64,000 nt of DNA from a virus (IMGVR_UViG_3300027763_000034:1-64000), one strand, 5' to 3'; positions 51,291-58,690 are shown, counted from the stretch's first letter. Numbers and translations are program-made. The notes: generated by a model from the letters alone, not told the origin.

Positions 51291-52490
51291 TTATCCTACA
51301 ACTACTACTTTATATTCTCCAGCTGACGGGGCTATTGCAAAGTCTACTGTTACTGTATTCGAGCTAGTTCTTTTTACATCAGCTTCAACTTGTGCAAACG
51401 GTGATGCTGCTTCAAATATTTGAACAGTTACATCAGTTGTTCCTAAATTGTGTGTTATTGTATAAGATGTGGCAGACGCACCAAGTGTTTCTGCATATTT
51501 TCTAGCAATTGCATGATAGGCTGTTCCATTATTTGTTAATGCCCAGTTGTCTGATGTTTCATTCCATAGGATTTCTACATCTGTCTCTAGTCCACGCTCT
51601 ACTGTTATTCCAGCATCTGTTGTTGGGGTGCCAGCAAAATTGCTATTTAGCTTTACCTTATTATCTTCAATATTAATCTGTGTTGTATTTACAGAGTTAA
51701 CAGTTCCAATAACATTGAGGTTTCCACCAACCTGTAAGTTTCCAGTAATTTCTACATTGTCTGGCAAGCCTACGGTTACCGCTGCGTTGTGTCCGCTATT
51801 TGGAGAAACAGTAATTTCATTTGCTGTTCCTACAATAGTTGCTACATAGTCGCCTGTTGTTTGTGAATCTAAATTAATATCTTTTACAGATACTACGCCT
51901 GCGTTTACATTAAAGTCTGCTGCATCAAAAGAAGCGACACCTTTGTTTGTTGTGCTTGCGTCTTCACCAGAAATTGTAATTGCATTATTTGTTACAGCAA
52001 CATCAATTCCTTCTCCACCATTTACAGTTAATCCTTCTGTAAGTAATGAAATAGATGTATTTCCAGTGTCTCCAGTTATTGCAAGCTCTGTTGCTACATC
52101 AACCTGACCAGCTGCAGTTAATCTACCTTGCTGATCTACTGTGAATGTTGGTATCTTTGTTTGTGATCCGTATGAACCAGTTGTTACTGCTGTATTGTCT
52201 AAATCTATTGTTGTGATTCCTGTAGAATCAACGTATGTTCTTGTTAAGCCAACTCCGCCTTCAATTGAAGCGCCGATTACATCTTGAATTACTTCTTGAG
52301 AACCACTCATTGATTGCCATGGACCGTTTGGTGATGCTAATCCATTGTAGTAGTACATAACATTGTCGCCACTGTTATAGTAAATTTGACCAATTACTGG
52401 GTTTGATGGAGCTGAGCCTAAATTCTGAATTCTAGCATTTAAGAGCTCATTTTTATTGAGATCAATGCTAACTAAAAACTTTTTTGCCAT
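51291..52490 (-). CDS. Tail fibre protein
   Basis: A 399-residue fibre beginning MAKKFLVSIDLNKNELLNAR. The opening (GSAPSNPVIGQIYYNSGDNV) is a fibre trimerisation/attachment motif common in T4-like and cyanophage fibres (recollection). The body has TTDAGITVERGLETDVEILW and ends in the beta strand SYTITHNLGTTDVTVQIFEA, related to the end of the tail-tip protein at 6110. Virion adhesin. Confidence 0.75.
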   Translation of the reverse strand: MAKKFLVSIDLNKNELLNARIQNLGSAPSNPVIGQIYYNSGDNVMYYYNGLASPNGPWQSMSGSQEVIQDVIGASIEGGVGLTRTYVDSTGITTIDLDNTAVTTGSYGSQTKIPTFTVDQQGRLTAAGQVDVATELAITGDTGNTSISLLTEGLTVNGGEGIDVAVTNNAITISGEDASTTNKGVASFDAADFNVNAGVVSVKDINLDSQTTGDYVATIVGTANEITVSPNSGHNAAVTVGLPDNVEITGNLQVGGNLNVIGTVNSVNTTQINIEDNKVKLNSNFAGTPTTDAGITVERGLETDVEILWNETSDNWALTNNGTAYHAIARKYAETLGASATSYTITHNLGTTDVTVQIFEAASPFAQVEADVKRTSSNTVTVDFAIAPSAGEYKVVVVG

Positions 52491-52502
52491 TTTCTTTCTC
52501 CC

Positions 52503-52940
52503 TTATGACAGATATGCTGTCCCTGAAAACGGTTGTGCCATAGTCAGTGTTAATATGTTTATACTATTATAGTCTATCCCAGTTTCTAATATATCCCCAG
52601 CACTTGACTTAACAGTCACATTGGGGTGGAACCCAAGGTTATGTGTTATTGGCAACGAGTAAATTCCATTTACTGGACCAACTATCTGTGCTAGTTCCCA
52701 AGAATGAGTCAGTGATATCTGCTTATCTAGAATGAAACTTTGTGCTATATTCCACGTATTTGTCTGTGTGTCTTTTGGACCCCAGAATCTTGTTGTATTT
52801 GTATCAAAATAAAAATCTCCAGGAACTCCAAGAGCATTATTTGGATTTCCTTGTCCGCTTATAATTGTGCGCCCTGGCGCACCAGTAGATCTTACAACTA
52901 CTAGGGGATTATTTTCGGTTACTATTAAACGTGTTGCCAT
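52503..52940 (-). CDS. Small fibre or baseplate-like protein
   Basis: A 145-residue protein beginning MATRLIVTENNPLVVVRSTG. The N-terminal GVPGDFYFDTNTTRFWGPKD is an attachment-type motif, and the C-terminal SLPITHNLGFHPNVTVKSSA is a beta module like that closing the neighbouring fibre. It overlaps the upstream gene by one base (TAATG). Likely a short fibre. Confidence 0.65.
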   Translation of the reverse strand: MATRLIVTENNPLVVVRSTGAPGRTIISGQGNPNNALGVPGDFYFDTNTTRFWGPKDTQTNTWNIAQSFILDKQISLTHSWELAQIVGPVNGIYSLPITHNLGFHPNVTVKSSAGDILETGIDYNSINILTLTMAQPFSGTAYLS

Positions 52941-53284
52941 TATACCGTTACTGACCTATTTAGAGTCATGTACCCTTCTAATAATCTTGTCTTATTAACG
53001 CTTGGATCAACTATAACTAGGTCGTATGCAGATTTTGGATAAAACATTTTATTTGTTCTGTCTGAAGAAATAGAGATCTTTAACTTTCCTTCAGTTGGGC
53101 TAATGTTTATTCCATCTTGCTCTGTTAAAGTAAATGCTAATTTTTTACCACCTTGGGTGTCTCTAACTTGAAGTTTGGCGGTGTGAAAGTTTAATTGAAT
53201 TGGGGTTTGGTCTTCGTCCAAATACTGAACTTCAAACGTAAAAGTTGTATTTTGGTCTACTTCAAAATTTTTTTGCGCTGCCAC
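52940..53284 (-). CDS. Small virion protein with Ig-like module
   Basis: A 114-residue protein beginning MAAQKNFEVDQNTTFTFEVQ. The pattern TFTFEVQYLDEDQTPIQLNF...AKLQVRDTQGGKKLAF with SAYDLVIVDP is a phage baseplate/fibre-root Ig-like fold. It is translated together with the next gene (TAATG) and precedes the terminator at 53302. It may anchor fibres to the tail. Confidence 0.65.
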   Translation of the reverse strand: MAAQKNFEVDQNTTFTFEVQYLDEDQTPIQLNFHTAKLQVRDTQGGKKLAFTLTEQDGINISPTEGKLKISISSDRTNKMFYPKSAYDLVIVDPSVNKTRLLEGYMTLNRSVTV

Positions 53285-53301
53285 ATTTACCCCTAAATTA
53301 G

Positions 53302-53333
53302 AAAAGCCCTTATGCCAATTTTAGCATAAGGGC
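53302..53333 (-). terminator. Rho-independent terminator after the holin gene
   Basis: GCCCTTATGC / GCATAAGGGC 10-bp stem, 8-base loop, followed on the minus strand by TTTTC. It separates the holin gene from the fibre genes; read-through or a promoter inside is needed to express the latter. Confidence 0.82.
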
Positions 53334-53352
53334 GTTCCCAATCAACTATAAG

Positions 53353-53592
53353 TTAGGCTTTGTTAACAAATCCAAAACTCTTGTCATTTGGATTTAATGC
53401 CTTTAAAATTACGGGTGCTACTGCTGCGACTCCGCCAAGTAATAAATCTTTAGGATTTGTATTACCTGTCATATATAAGGCTAGTGCTGCTGAAAGAAAT
53501 GCTCTTCCGTAGCTTGCTAGCGCTGCTAGGATCTGTTCTTGCATGCTGACCTTTCCATCTTTGTTTAAATCTGCTTTTGCAAATTTAGCCAT
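53353..53592 (-). CDS. Predicted holin with EF-hand-like calcium loop
   Basis: A 79-residue protein. Residues 8-19 (DLNKDGKVSMQE) follow the EF-hand rule D-x-N-x-D-G-x-V-S-x-x-E. Two hydrophobic segments follow (ALASYGRAFLSAALALYMTG; DLLLGGVAAVAPVILKAL), fitting a two-pass holin that would make membrane lesions for the endolysin. The C-terminus is short and basic. The ribosome site is CAAGGAGATAATAAA. Alternative: another membrane-associated virion protein. Confidence 0.68.
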   Translation of the reverse strand: MAKFAKADLNKDGKVSMQEQILAALASYGRAFLSAALALYMTGNTNPKDLLLGGVAAVAPVILKALNPNDKSFGFVNKA

Positions 53593-53653
53593 TTTATTAT
53601 CTCCTTGTTGGGCAATTTGCCCCTGGAATTTTCGGCCTTAGCCGAATACTATA

Positions 53654-53682
53654 ATTCTACCACTATGCTGAAATATCTACAA
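53654..53682 (-). promoter_or_regulatory. Promoter for the holin and fibre segment (weak -35)
   Basis: On the minus strand TTGTAG (53682-53677), 17 bases, TAGAAT (53659-53654). It starts inside the 3' end of the reductase gene. Two small hairpins (TTCGGC/GCCGAA and GGGCAA/TTGCCC types) follow in the leader before the holin start. Confidence 0.42.
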
Positions 53683-55597
53683 GCTCGCAATTACCGTCTG
53701 AGCTACAAGCAAGCGTGGCATTTATGGAAGTACCATCTTCTGTCTCATAAAAAGACAAATCTTCCCAACGAATACTTTTAGGCATTTTTGCCGCTAAGTC
53801 CTCGTACTCTTTTTCTGAAATTTCTTGATATGGTGCCTGTTTATATGTATGCTCTGAATGAGGAAGGAATGATATACCAGACACTTCATCAAAGTTTTTG
53901 TAAACCCAGGCCCCTACTTCCATCCATTCGTCTTCTTTAACTGATACGGTAATGGAGGGCTTATGTTCACACCATGCACGTTGATATACCAGCCAAATAT
54001 TTAAATGATCAATAGCTGTTAAATCACTTCTAACAATTGCACCCTCTGGCGCTTTAATTGGAAATGAGAATACGTATGTATCGTTTGGCTTCATAACATC
54101 ATCTTCTACTGGAATTCCAACTTCCTTCAAAAATGTAGAGATTGGATCTCCCTTTGCTCCACGAACTGTACGAATGTAATATGGCGAATGCCAAGCATGC
54201 ATTCCTGAAGATACCCCGACCAATTGAGATACTGTTCCTGACGGCTTTACGCATGTAATAGCGGCAGACTCAGGAATCCCAATTTTTCCAGCCTCATCTT
54301 TATTTTTTGCTCTTGCTAATTCTCTAAGCGTCATTAAAAAAGCTTCTAGTGAAACAAGGTCTTCTTTACCTGACATAAACTTGTGTCCAAATTGTCCAGT
54401 TAGAGAAACACCTAATAAGCGCTCTTCTTCTGTATTGTCTTTCCATATCTTGCGAAGATATTTAAAGTCTGTAAGAGTTGACTGCCACGTCCCAAGGATA
54501 GTTGCAAGTTCAACCTTACGTTCAATTTCTTTCTTTGTATCATTCTCACGTAGTACCACTTCTGAAAGGTTACAAAACTGATAAGGACGTAGGATAATCT
54601 CTGAGCACGGGTTAGTTCCATAGTGTATATCTGGATCTCTTCTTCCATACTTGGCTGCTTGGGCTTGAGCTGCGGCCACATTGTATATGCCTCGTTCTCC
54701 TGATTTTGAATCATATAGAGATTTCCATTCTGCAATAAATTGCTCCATCTCTGGCTTGCGTGAGTAAGCAACAGAGTTATTAGATAAAGCACGTTGCGTA
54801 TTAGCTTCCCACCAGTTACCTGACTTAGCCTGTGCCATTTCAATATCGTTAATGTTAGAAAGAGAAATCATTGCTGATCGGCGAACTCCGCCTACAACAA
54901 CTACCTCACCAATCTTGCACATAATATCGTGGCATTCAATTGGTTTAAGGTTTCTTCCTGTGGCGCTTTTGAACTTTGCAATTGTAAAATCAAATAGATT
55001 AACAAGTGGTTGTGGACCTGATGATCTTCCACCCATTGTCTTAAGTCTTGCACCTGCTGGCCTTACCTTAGAAACATCAATTGCTGGAATCTGTCCAGAC
55101 CAAAGTAATGCTAGCAACTCACGGTATGCTTTAGCCCAACCTTGCTTAGAATCTTCTACTGTAATTACTGTAGTTGACTTCTCCAGTAACTCTGGGACGG
55201 CAGGAAGTTTATTAATGTACTTGTACTCAACAGAGAATCCAACGCCAGTGCCACACATGAGAATATACATTGTCTCGTCAAATGAACGTGGTGAATCAAC
55301 TGGAAGAAAAGCACAATTGTATCCTGCTACATTATCTCTTTCTAATGCTGGTCCTGAAGTCATTACTGATCTCATTGATGGCATTACATTTCGTTCAAAT
55401 ACAAACTCTTTTAATTCCGCAACTAGCTTTTCATTTGGAATATAATTATGGTTTACCTTTAAATGGTTAGTCATAAACTCAAAATATCTATCTACTGTTT
55501 CTCCCCATGTTTCTCTACGGCCTTCTGCCTGTACCCATTTTGCATATCTGGATAAAGCAATAAAGTTTTCATAAGGATTTTCAATAGTTTGTGACAT
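53663..55597 (-). CDS. nrdJ: Adenosylcobalamin-dependent (class II) ribonucleotide reductase
   Basis: A 644-residue enzyme reducing ribonucleotides to deoxyribonucleotides using coenzyme B12. C95 (YNCAFLPVDSP) and C331-x-E333 (NPCSEI) match the active-site Cys/Glu of class II enzymes. The ending ACSSDGNCELVD supplies the CX5C redox pair. GTGVGFSVEYKYIN, RRSAMISLSNIND and CVKPSGTVSQLVG are further family blocks. Length is near monomeric class II enzymes, slightly shorter. It needs B12 from the host. First gene of the leftward 50-kb block. Confidence 0.93.
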   Translation of the reverse strand: MSQTIENPYENFIALSRYAKWVQAEGRRETWGETVDRYFEFMTNHLKVNHNYIPNEKLVAELKEFVFERNVMPSMRSVMTSGPALERDNVAGYNCAFLPVDSPRSFDETMYILMCGTGVGFSVEYKYINKLPAVPELLEKSTTVITVEDSKQGWAKAYRELLALLWSGQIPAIDVSKVRPAGARLKTMGGRSSGPQPLVNLFDFTIAKFKSATGRNLKPIECHDIMCKIGEVVVVGGVRRSAMISLSNINDIEMAQAKSGNWWEANTQRALSNNSVAYSRKPEMEQFIAEWKSLYDSKSGERGIYNVAAAQAQAAKYGRRDPDIHYGTNPCSEIILRPYQFCNLSEVVLRENDTKKEIERKVELATILGTWQSTLTDFKYLRKIWKDNTEEERLLGVSLTGQFGHKFMSGKEDLVSLEAFLMTLRELARAKNKDEAGKIGIPESAAITCVKPSGTVSQLVGVSSGMHAWHSPYYIRTVRGAKGDPISTFLKEVGIPVEDDVMKPNDTYVFSFPIKAPEGAIVRSDLTAIDHLNIWLVYQRAWCEHKPSITVSVKEDEWMEVGAWVYKNFDEVSGISFLPHSEHTYKQAPYQEISEKEYEDLAAKMPKSIRWEDLSFYETEDGTSINATLACSSDGNCELVDISA

Positions 55598-55649
55598 TTA
55601 TTATACGACCTTCTCTCCGCCTTGCGGTGTTAATTTTAAGTGAAGTCCT

Positions 55650-55678
55650 AGTGTATCAAACTTTTATTTATCAGTCTA
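55650..55678 (-). promoter_or_regulatory. Promoter of the reductase / leftward block
   Basis: On the minus strand TAGACT (55678-55673), 17 bases, TACACT (55655-55650), preceded by TGA (extended -10). It lies in the 196-base region between divergent genes. Confidence 0.5.
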
Positions 55679-55736
55679 TGGGTAAAAATATTTTTTATTT
55701 ATCTCATTATGTAAGATAGCATCTTGGTTGACTAAC

Positions 55737-55766
55737 TTGACAGTTGTTTATATTTAATGCTATTCT
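55737..55766 (+). promoter_or_regulatory. Promoter of the endolysin operon
   Basis: TTGACA (55737-55742), 18 bases, TATTCT (55761-55766) on the plus strand, divergent from the reductase promoter. Ends about 25 bases before the endolysin ribosome site. Confidence 0.55.
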
Positions 55767-55799
55767 TATAGTTCGTTATCTCTATAGGAGGAAATGCCA

Positions 55800-56342
55800 A
55801 TGGAGAATATAAAGCAACAGTTTAGCGATTTGGTTCGTGACTGGACAATAATAGCAGTAACAATGTTATTTTTGTTTGGCAACTCAGCAAACGCTTTAAC
55901 TGTAGTAGCACCTTTAGTGAAAACTGAAGCCCAATTAAAGCAAGAAGTCTTAGATAGTTTTAGTAAAGAGATTTACAAGCCATCTGAGATGCTTACAGAC
56001 AAAGAGTTAAAACTATTACTTGAGACTGTAGGATTCGAAGGGTCAGGCCTTAAAAAAGCTTGGTCTATAGCAAAGCGTGAATCTAATGGAAGACCGCTTG
56101 CATATAACGGGAATAGGAATACAGGAGATAGTTCTTACGGATTATTTCAGATAAATATGATTGGAAATCTTGGTCCGCAAAGACTTGAGAAATTTGATCT
56201 ACAGAGTAACAAAGAGTTATTCGACCCAGTAACAAACGCAGAGATAACGTACTATATGACCGATGGCGGCAATGATTGGTCAAGCTGGAAGGGTATGACC
56301 CCAAAAGCTAAGGAATTTTTATTAAAATTTCCGACAAAGTAA
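55800..56342 (+). CDS. Secreted lytic transglycosylase-type endolysin
   Basis: A 180-residue protein; ATG 55800 (MENIKQQFSDLVRDW) is 8 bases after AGGAGG, better than ATG 55794. Residues about 15-32 form a hydrophobic signal segment (TIIAVTMLFLFGNSANA) with a cleavage-like A-N-A. The body has the lysozyme-like signature AKRESNGRP with catalytic E94, then TGDSSYGLFQINMIG and a TYYMTDGGNDWSSWKG ending. It would cleave peptidoglycan, exported by the host Sec system, perhaps as a signal-arrest-release enzyme. Confidence 0.82.
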   Translation: MENIKQQFSDLVRDWTIIAVTMLFLFGNSANALTVVAPLVKTEAQLKQEVLDSFSKEIYKPSEMLTDKELKLLLETVGFEGSGLKKAWSIAKRESNGRPLAYNGNRNTGDSSYGLFQINMIGNLGPQRLEKFDLQSNKELFDPVTNAEITYYMTDGGNDWSSWKGMTPKAKEFLLKFPTK

Positions 56343-56352
56343 AGGAGATGGG

Positions 56353-56568
56353 ATGAGGATACAGTATGTATCAACTTACATCTCCATGTCAGAAGAAGGA
56401 TTGGTTGAAAAGCTTTTATGCCCAGTAGACCAATCCATTCTTTTTTCTAATCAAAGCCTTTTAGATGAAATATACTTATATTGCTTAGAGTGCGATTATA
56501 AAAAGGCTCTTGGAACGGCAAGCTATCAAAAAATAGTTGATGAGGTGAATAAACACAAAAATGTGTAA
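56353..56568 (+). CDS. Small protein with partial zinc ribbon
   Basis: A 71-residue protein beginning MRIQYVSTYISMSEEGLVEK. C23 (LLCPVDQ) and C44-x2-C47 (YCLECDYKK) suggest a metal site. GGAGATGGG before ATG is a good ribosome site. Located 11 bases after the endolysin stop in the same operon. Possibly a host-interaction or regulator protein; function unknown. Confidence 0.6.
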   Translation: MRIQYVSTYISMSEEGLVEKLLCPVDQSILFSNQSLLDEIYLYCLECDYKKALGTASYQKIVDEVNKHKNV

Positions 56569-56671
56569 AGAAAATTGTATTTGTAATTTAGAAAATGATT
56601 CGGTTCCGATACAGGTAACTGACGCAATGGGTAGAGAGGTTTTTTGGTTAGATGCAGGAAGGCCAGAATAA
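56561..56671 (+). CDS. 36-residue Cys-rich microprotein
   Basis: ATG 56561 overlaps the end of the previous gene by 8 bases and encodes MCKENCICNLENDSVPIQV, ending WLDAGRPE. Three Cys within the first eight residues (CKENCIC) could bind metal with a partner. It lies in a tight operon and its end overlaps the next frame by 20 bases. Coding is supported only by the overlap pattern and composition. Confidence 0.5.
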   Translation: MCKENCICNLENDSVPIQVTDAMGREVFWLDAGRPE

Positions 56672-56867
56672 TCAAATTTCAAATGATTTAGAAGATAATT
56701 TGCCTATGGTAAATTACATAATGCTTCATAGAATATATGACATGCTTAGCCTTATAGCAAAGGGATCGGTTGGGCAGGAAGAAGTAAGCAAAATGATTGC
56801 TTACCACGAACAGGGATATTTATTGGGCCCATCTCCAGCCTTTACCCCAGGAGATCAAAATGATTGA
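56652..56867 (+). CDS. Small hypothetical protein
   Basis: A 71-residue protein beginning MQEGQNNQISNDLEDNLPMV. A helix MLHRIYDMLSLIAKGSVGQE dominates, with an acidic start and a Pro/Gly-rich end. AGAGG is 12 bases before the start. No family recognised. It overlaps the next gene by 8 bases. Confidence 0.52.
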   Translation: MQEGQNNQISNDLEDNLPMVNYIMLHRIYDMLSLIAKGSVGQEEVSKMIAYHEQGYLLGPSPAFTPGDQND

Positions 56868-57063
56868 TCCATTAAAACAAAGAATGATATTAAAAGATAT
56901 GCACAAAAAGTTTCAAGATTTAAGTACTGATCTTGCTAAACTTAATGGCCTTTCTTTAGAAGAAGCTAATATATATGCAGACAACTCAAAAGAATCAACA
57001 TTTTGGCTTTTAGATAAAGTACTTCAAGACATGGTAGAAAAAAAATATATAAAATTTGATTGA
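56860..57063 (+). CDS. Small helical hypothetical protein
   Basis: A 67-residue protein; ATG 56860 (MIDPLKQRMILKDMHKKF) has CAGGAGATCAAA before it and is preferred over the open frame to 56797. It is nearly all helix with alternating hydrophobic positions (LSTDLAKLNGLSLEEANIYA; STFWLLDKVLQDMVEKK), probably a dimer. It ends one codon before a very strong promoter. Function unknown. Confidence 0.58.
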   Translation: MIDPLKQRMILKDMHKKFQDLSTDLAKLNGLSLEEANIYADNSKESTFWLLDKVLQDMVEKKYIKFD

Positions 57064-57088
57064 CTATTATAGATTCTTGTAATATAAT
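57060..57088 (+). promoter_or_regulatory. Near-consensus promoter before a terminator (small-RNA or attenuator)
   Basis: TTGACT (57060-57065), a 17-base spacer, TATAAT (57083-57088) on the plus strand, the best promoter match in the window. The -35 starts at the end of the preceding gene. A terminator follows within 70 bases. Confidence 0.7.
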
Positions 57089-57094
57089 TAAAAC

Positions 57095-57156
57095 TCAGGT
57101 TGAGTTATGCTCCCTGTTAAAACCCTAGTCGGATCCGCCTCTGACTAGGGTTTTTT
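57095..57156 (+). ncRNA. Candidate small RNA or 5' attenuator
   Basis: Transcription from the promoter at 57060-57088 would start near 57095 and pass AACTCA ggt TGAGTT, a 6-3-6 inverted repeat that starts at 57092, so its left arm is only partly transcribed. It then passes a linker with CTCCC, and ends at a strong terminator with six T at 57151-57156, giving a transcript of about 62 bases with no ORF. It may act in trans (CUCCC can pair with ribosome sites) or attenuate the oxygenase gene behind it. Prediction from sequence only. Confidence 0.55.
57119..57156 (+). terminator. Strong rho-independent terminator
   Basis: AAAACCCTAGTC / GACTAGGGTTTT 12-bp stem with a 12-base loop, then T-run (57151-57156). 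Also terminates transcripts of the endolysin operon. Confidence 0.85.
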
Positions 57157-57169
57157 AATACCATAGCCG

Positions 57170-57178
57170 TGATACAAT
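57170..57178 (+). promoter_or_regulatory. Extended -10 promoter for oxygenase 6
   Basis: TGATACAAT on the plus strand 28 bases before the start. The -35 region is the T-run of the terminator, repeating the terminator-promoter style seen after the capsid gene. Confidence 0.45.
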
Positions 57179-57205
57179 TAGGTTATATTATCAATGGAGG
57201 CAAAA

Positions 57206-58051
57206 ATGTATTTTTATGACAGACCAGATTGTATAAAACTTTCAAGCTACACCGACGCTTATGGAACCCCAAGCGGTATATTTTTGTTTAAAAACATACT
57301 GCCCGAAGAATTAATGTTAGACCTTGAAAACGAGCTGGACTCAATAGACTACCGAGACACCTTTAAATATTCAGGAACACTTATTAGCTGGTATGAGAAT
57401 AAGATGGCCCCTAGACCAAAAAAACTATTAGAGTTTTGGGAATTTATTAGTGAGCTTCTTTATCCACATTATGTTATTCACCCTTCACAATCAATCTTAA
57501 ATATAAGACCTGGGGACGGTGGAATGTTTACACATTCAGATAGTCCTGGAAAGGGTGCTTGCCATCTTTTATCTCAAGACGACAAATATGCAACATGCTG
57601 TGTAATTGACTACGGTCTAGTTGCTTATTTTGGACACTTTACTGGCGGAGAAATATTTTATCCAGACATCAACCCAGATGGAACTATAAAAACTGATGAC
57701 AACAGACAAGCAGGTCAATACGAATACCTTCCTCAGCGTGGAGACATACTTATTCACAGCGCTTTTGATCCATACAGCCACGGAGTAAAAGAAGTTGAAT
57801 CTGGTGTAAGGTATGCGTTTTCAAACTTCTGTTTAAAGACAGAAGACAATCCAGGAACATTCTACAATTACAAAACTCCAGAGTATTACGAACAAATAGG
57901 AAATGGAACAGAGGATGAGCTTGATAAGTGGATGCAGCCATTAAGAGAAAATCCACAGTTCTCAAAAGATAGAATTGCAATTATGCAAGCATCAGGCCTT
58001 GAAGGTAAAGAATTAGCATCTACATTTATGTCCGAATTCAAAGAGCATTAA
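57206..58051 (+). CDS. 2-oxoglutarate/Fe(II)-dependent oxygenase 6
   Basis: A 281-residue oxygenase; ATG 57206 (MYFYDRPDCIKLSSYTD) follows TGGAGGCAAAA and is preferred over 57194. The triad is H110-x-D112 (FTHSDSPG), H192 (YSHGVKEV), with R202 for the co-substrate. HFTGGEIFYPDINPDG is the family strand. Unlike the five others it is on the plus strand and far from them, with its own promoter, and has a longer C-terminal tail. Substrate unknown. Confidence 0.86.
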   Translation: MYFYDRPDCIKLSSYTDAYGTPSGIFLFKNILPEELMLDLENELDSIDYRDTFKYSGTLISWYENKMAPRPKKLLEFWEFISELLYPHYVIHPSQSILNIRPGDGGMFTHSDSPGKGACHLLSQDDKYATCCVIDYGLVAYFGHFTGGEIFYPDINPDGTIKTDDNRQAGQYEYLPQRGDILIHSAFDPYSHGVKEVESGVRYAFSNFCLKTEDNPGTFYNYKTPEYYEQIGNGTEDELDKWMQPLRENPQFSKDRIAIMQASGLEGKELASTFMSEFKEH

Positions 58052-58120
58052 GATCATTTAGTGCAAAAGTGAAAAAATTGAAGTGCGGCGGCGGTAGAAG
58101 ATACCATTTGGAGGATATGA

Positions 58121-58279
58121 ATGCCTAGAGACCATTTTAGTAAGATGATGAAGAGCCCATACTTCCAAACAGATCATTTTAAAAATGAATCCCATGAAGC
58201 TTTACTTGAAGCAAAAATAGAAAATGCTATATTTAAATTCTTTAATAGATTTAAACTTAAGCGATACAGGGCCAAATAA
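58121..58279 (+). CDS. 52-residue basic microprotein
   Basis: ATG 58121 behind TTGGAGGATATGA encodes MPRDHFSKMMKSPYFQTDHF, then a helix ending FNRFKLKRYRAK. Basic, helical C-terminus and a strong ribosome site make it probably real. Could bind nucleic acid or a host protein. Last plus-strand gene of this group. Confidence 0.6.
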   Translation: MPRDHFSKMMKSPYFQTDHFKNESHEALLEAKIENAIFKFFNRFKLKRYRAK

Positions 58280-58472
58280 GGCTCTTTGAGTAAAGTTCTA
58301 CCAGTTACACTGGTTAAATTCTCTGATGGCCTTCTGAGCCATTATAAGACCCATTCTGACAGAATCTGACAGTAGACAATATGAATATATTCTAGTCAAC
58401 TAGGATATATATACACATACTGCATATATAGATATCAATACCCATGAACATATGATTACAGTCTTATAGAAC
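58280..58472. other. Convergent intergenic region with inverted repeats
   Basis: No ORF of note. Contains ACCAGT/ACTGGT hairpin at 58300-58314, a direct repeat of TCTGACAG near 58358-58374, and an imperfect 12-2-12 palindrome at 58385-58410 (left arm ATATATTCTAGT, centre CA, one mismatch). It separates the plus-strand and minus-strand sets and may hold terminators or a protein-binding site. No strong T-run was found. Confidence 0.5.
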
Positions 58473-58616
58473 TTAGAGCTGATCATTGTCTATATCCTCA
58501 TTTAGGTCAAAATCAAAGATTTCTTCTTTACCCGCCCAATTTAAAAATCTAGACAATGCAACTCCTGAAAGGATTGCTGTCGCAATTAGACTTACCAATG
58601 CCCATATCTTTTTCAT
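58473..58616 (-). CDS. 47-residue single-span membrane microprotein
   Basis: ATG 58616 encodes MKKIWALVSLIATAILSGVA, a hydrophobic span of about 18 residues after two Lys, then FLNWAGKEE and a very acidic tail. Its start overlaps the stop of the 25-residue gene (ATGA), so the two are coupled. It may be a small inner-membrane protein (second holin, antiholin or spanin-like), or a secreted leader. Prediction. Confidence 0.55.
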   Translation of the reverse strand: MKKIWALVSLIATAILSGVALSRFLNWAGKEEIFDFDLNEDIDNDQL

Positions 58617-58690
58617 TTAATATCATCCCAAAATGCAATAATAGCAATAACTATTGGTCCAAATATAATTGATGCTTGAAGCCAGTTCAT
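58613..58690 (-). CDS. 25-residue membrane microprotein
   Basis: ATG 58690 encodes MNWLQASIIFGPIVIAIIAF and then WDDIK, a single hydrophobic span. It is coupled to the sulfotransferase by ATGA and to the 47-residue gene by ATGA. Being so short it is uncertain, but overlap coupling on both sides supports it. Confidence 0.5.
   Translation of the reverse strand: MNWLQASIIFGPIVIAIIAFWDDIK

Noticed and set aside
53600-53650. Second terminator (TTCGGC/GCCGAA and GGGCAA/TTGCCC hairpins) before the holin
   Set aside because: Neither has a T-run on the minus strand; treated as leader structure.
54852-55445. 197-codon plus-strand ORF opposite the ribonucleotide reductase
   Set aside because: The reductase frame has all catalytic motifs; the opposite frame has none and lacks a ribosome site.
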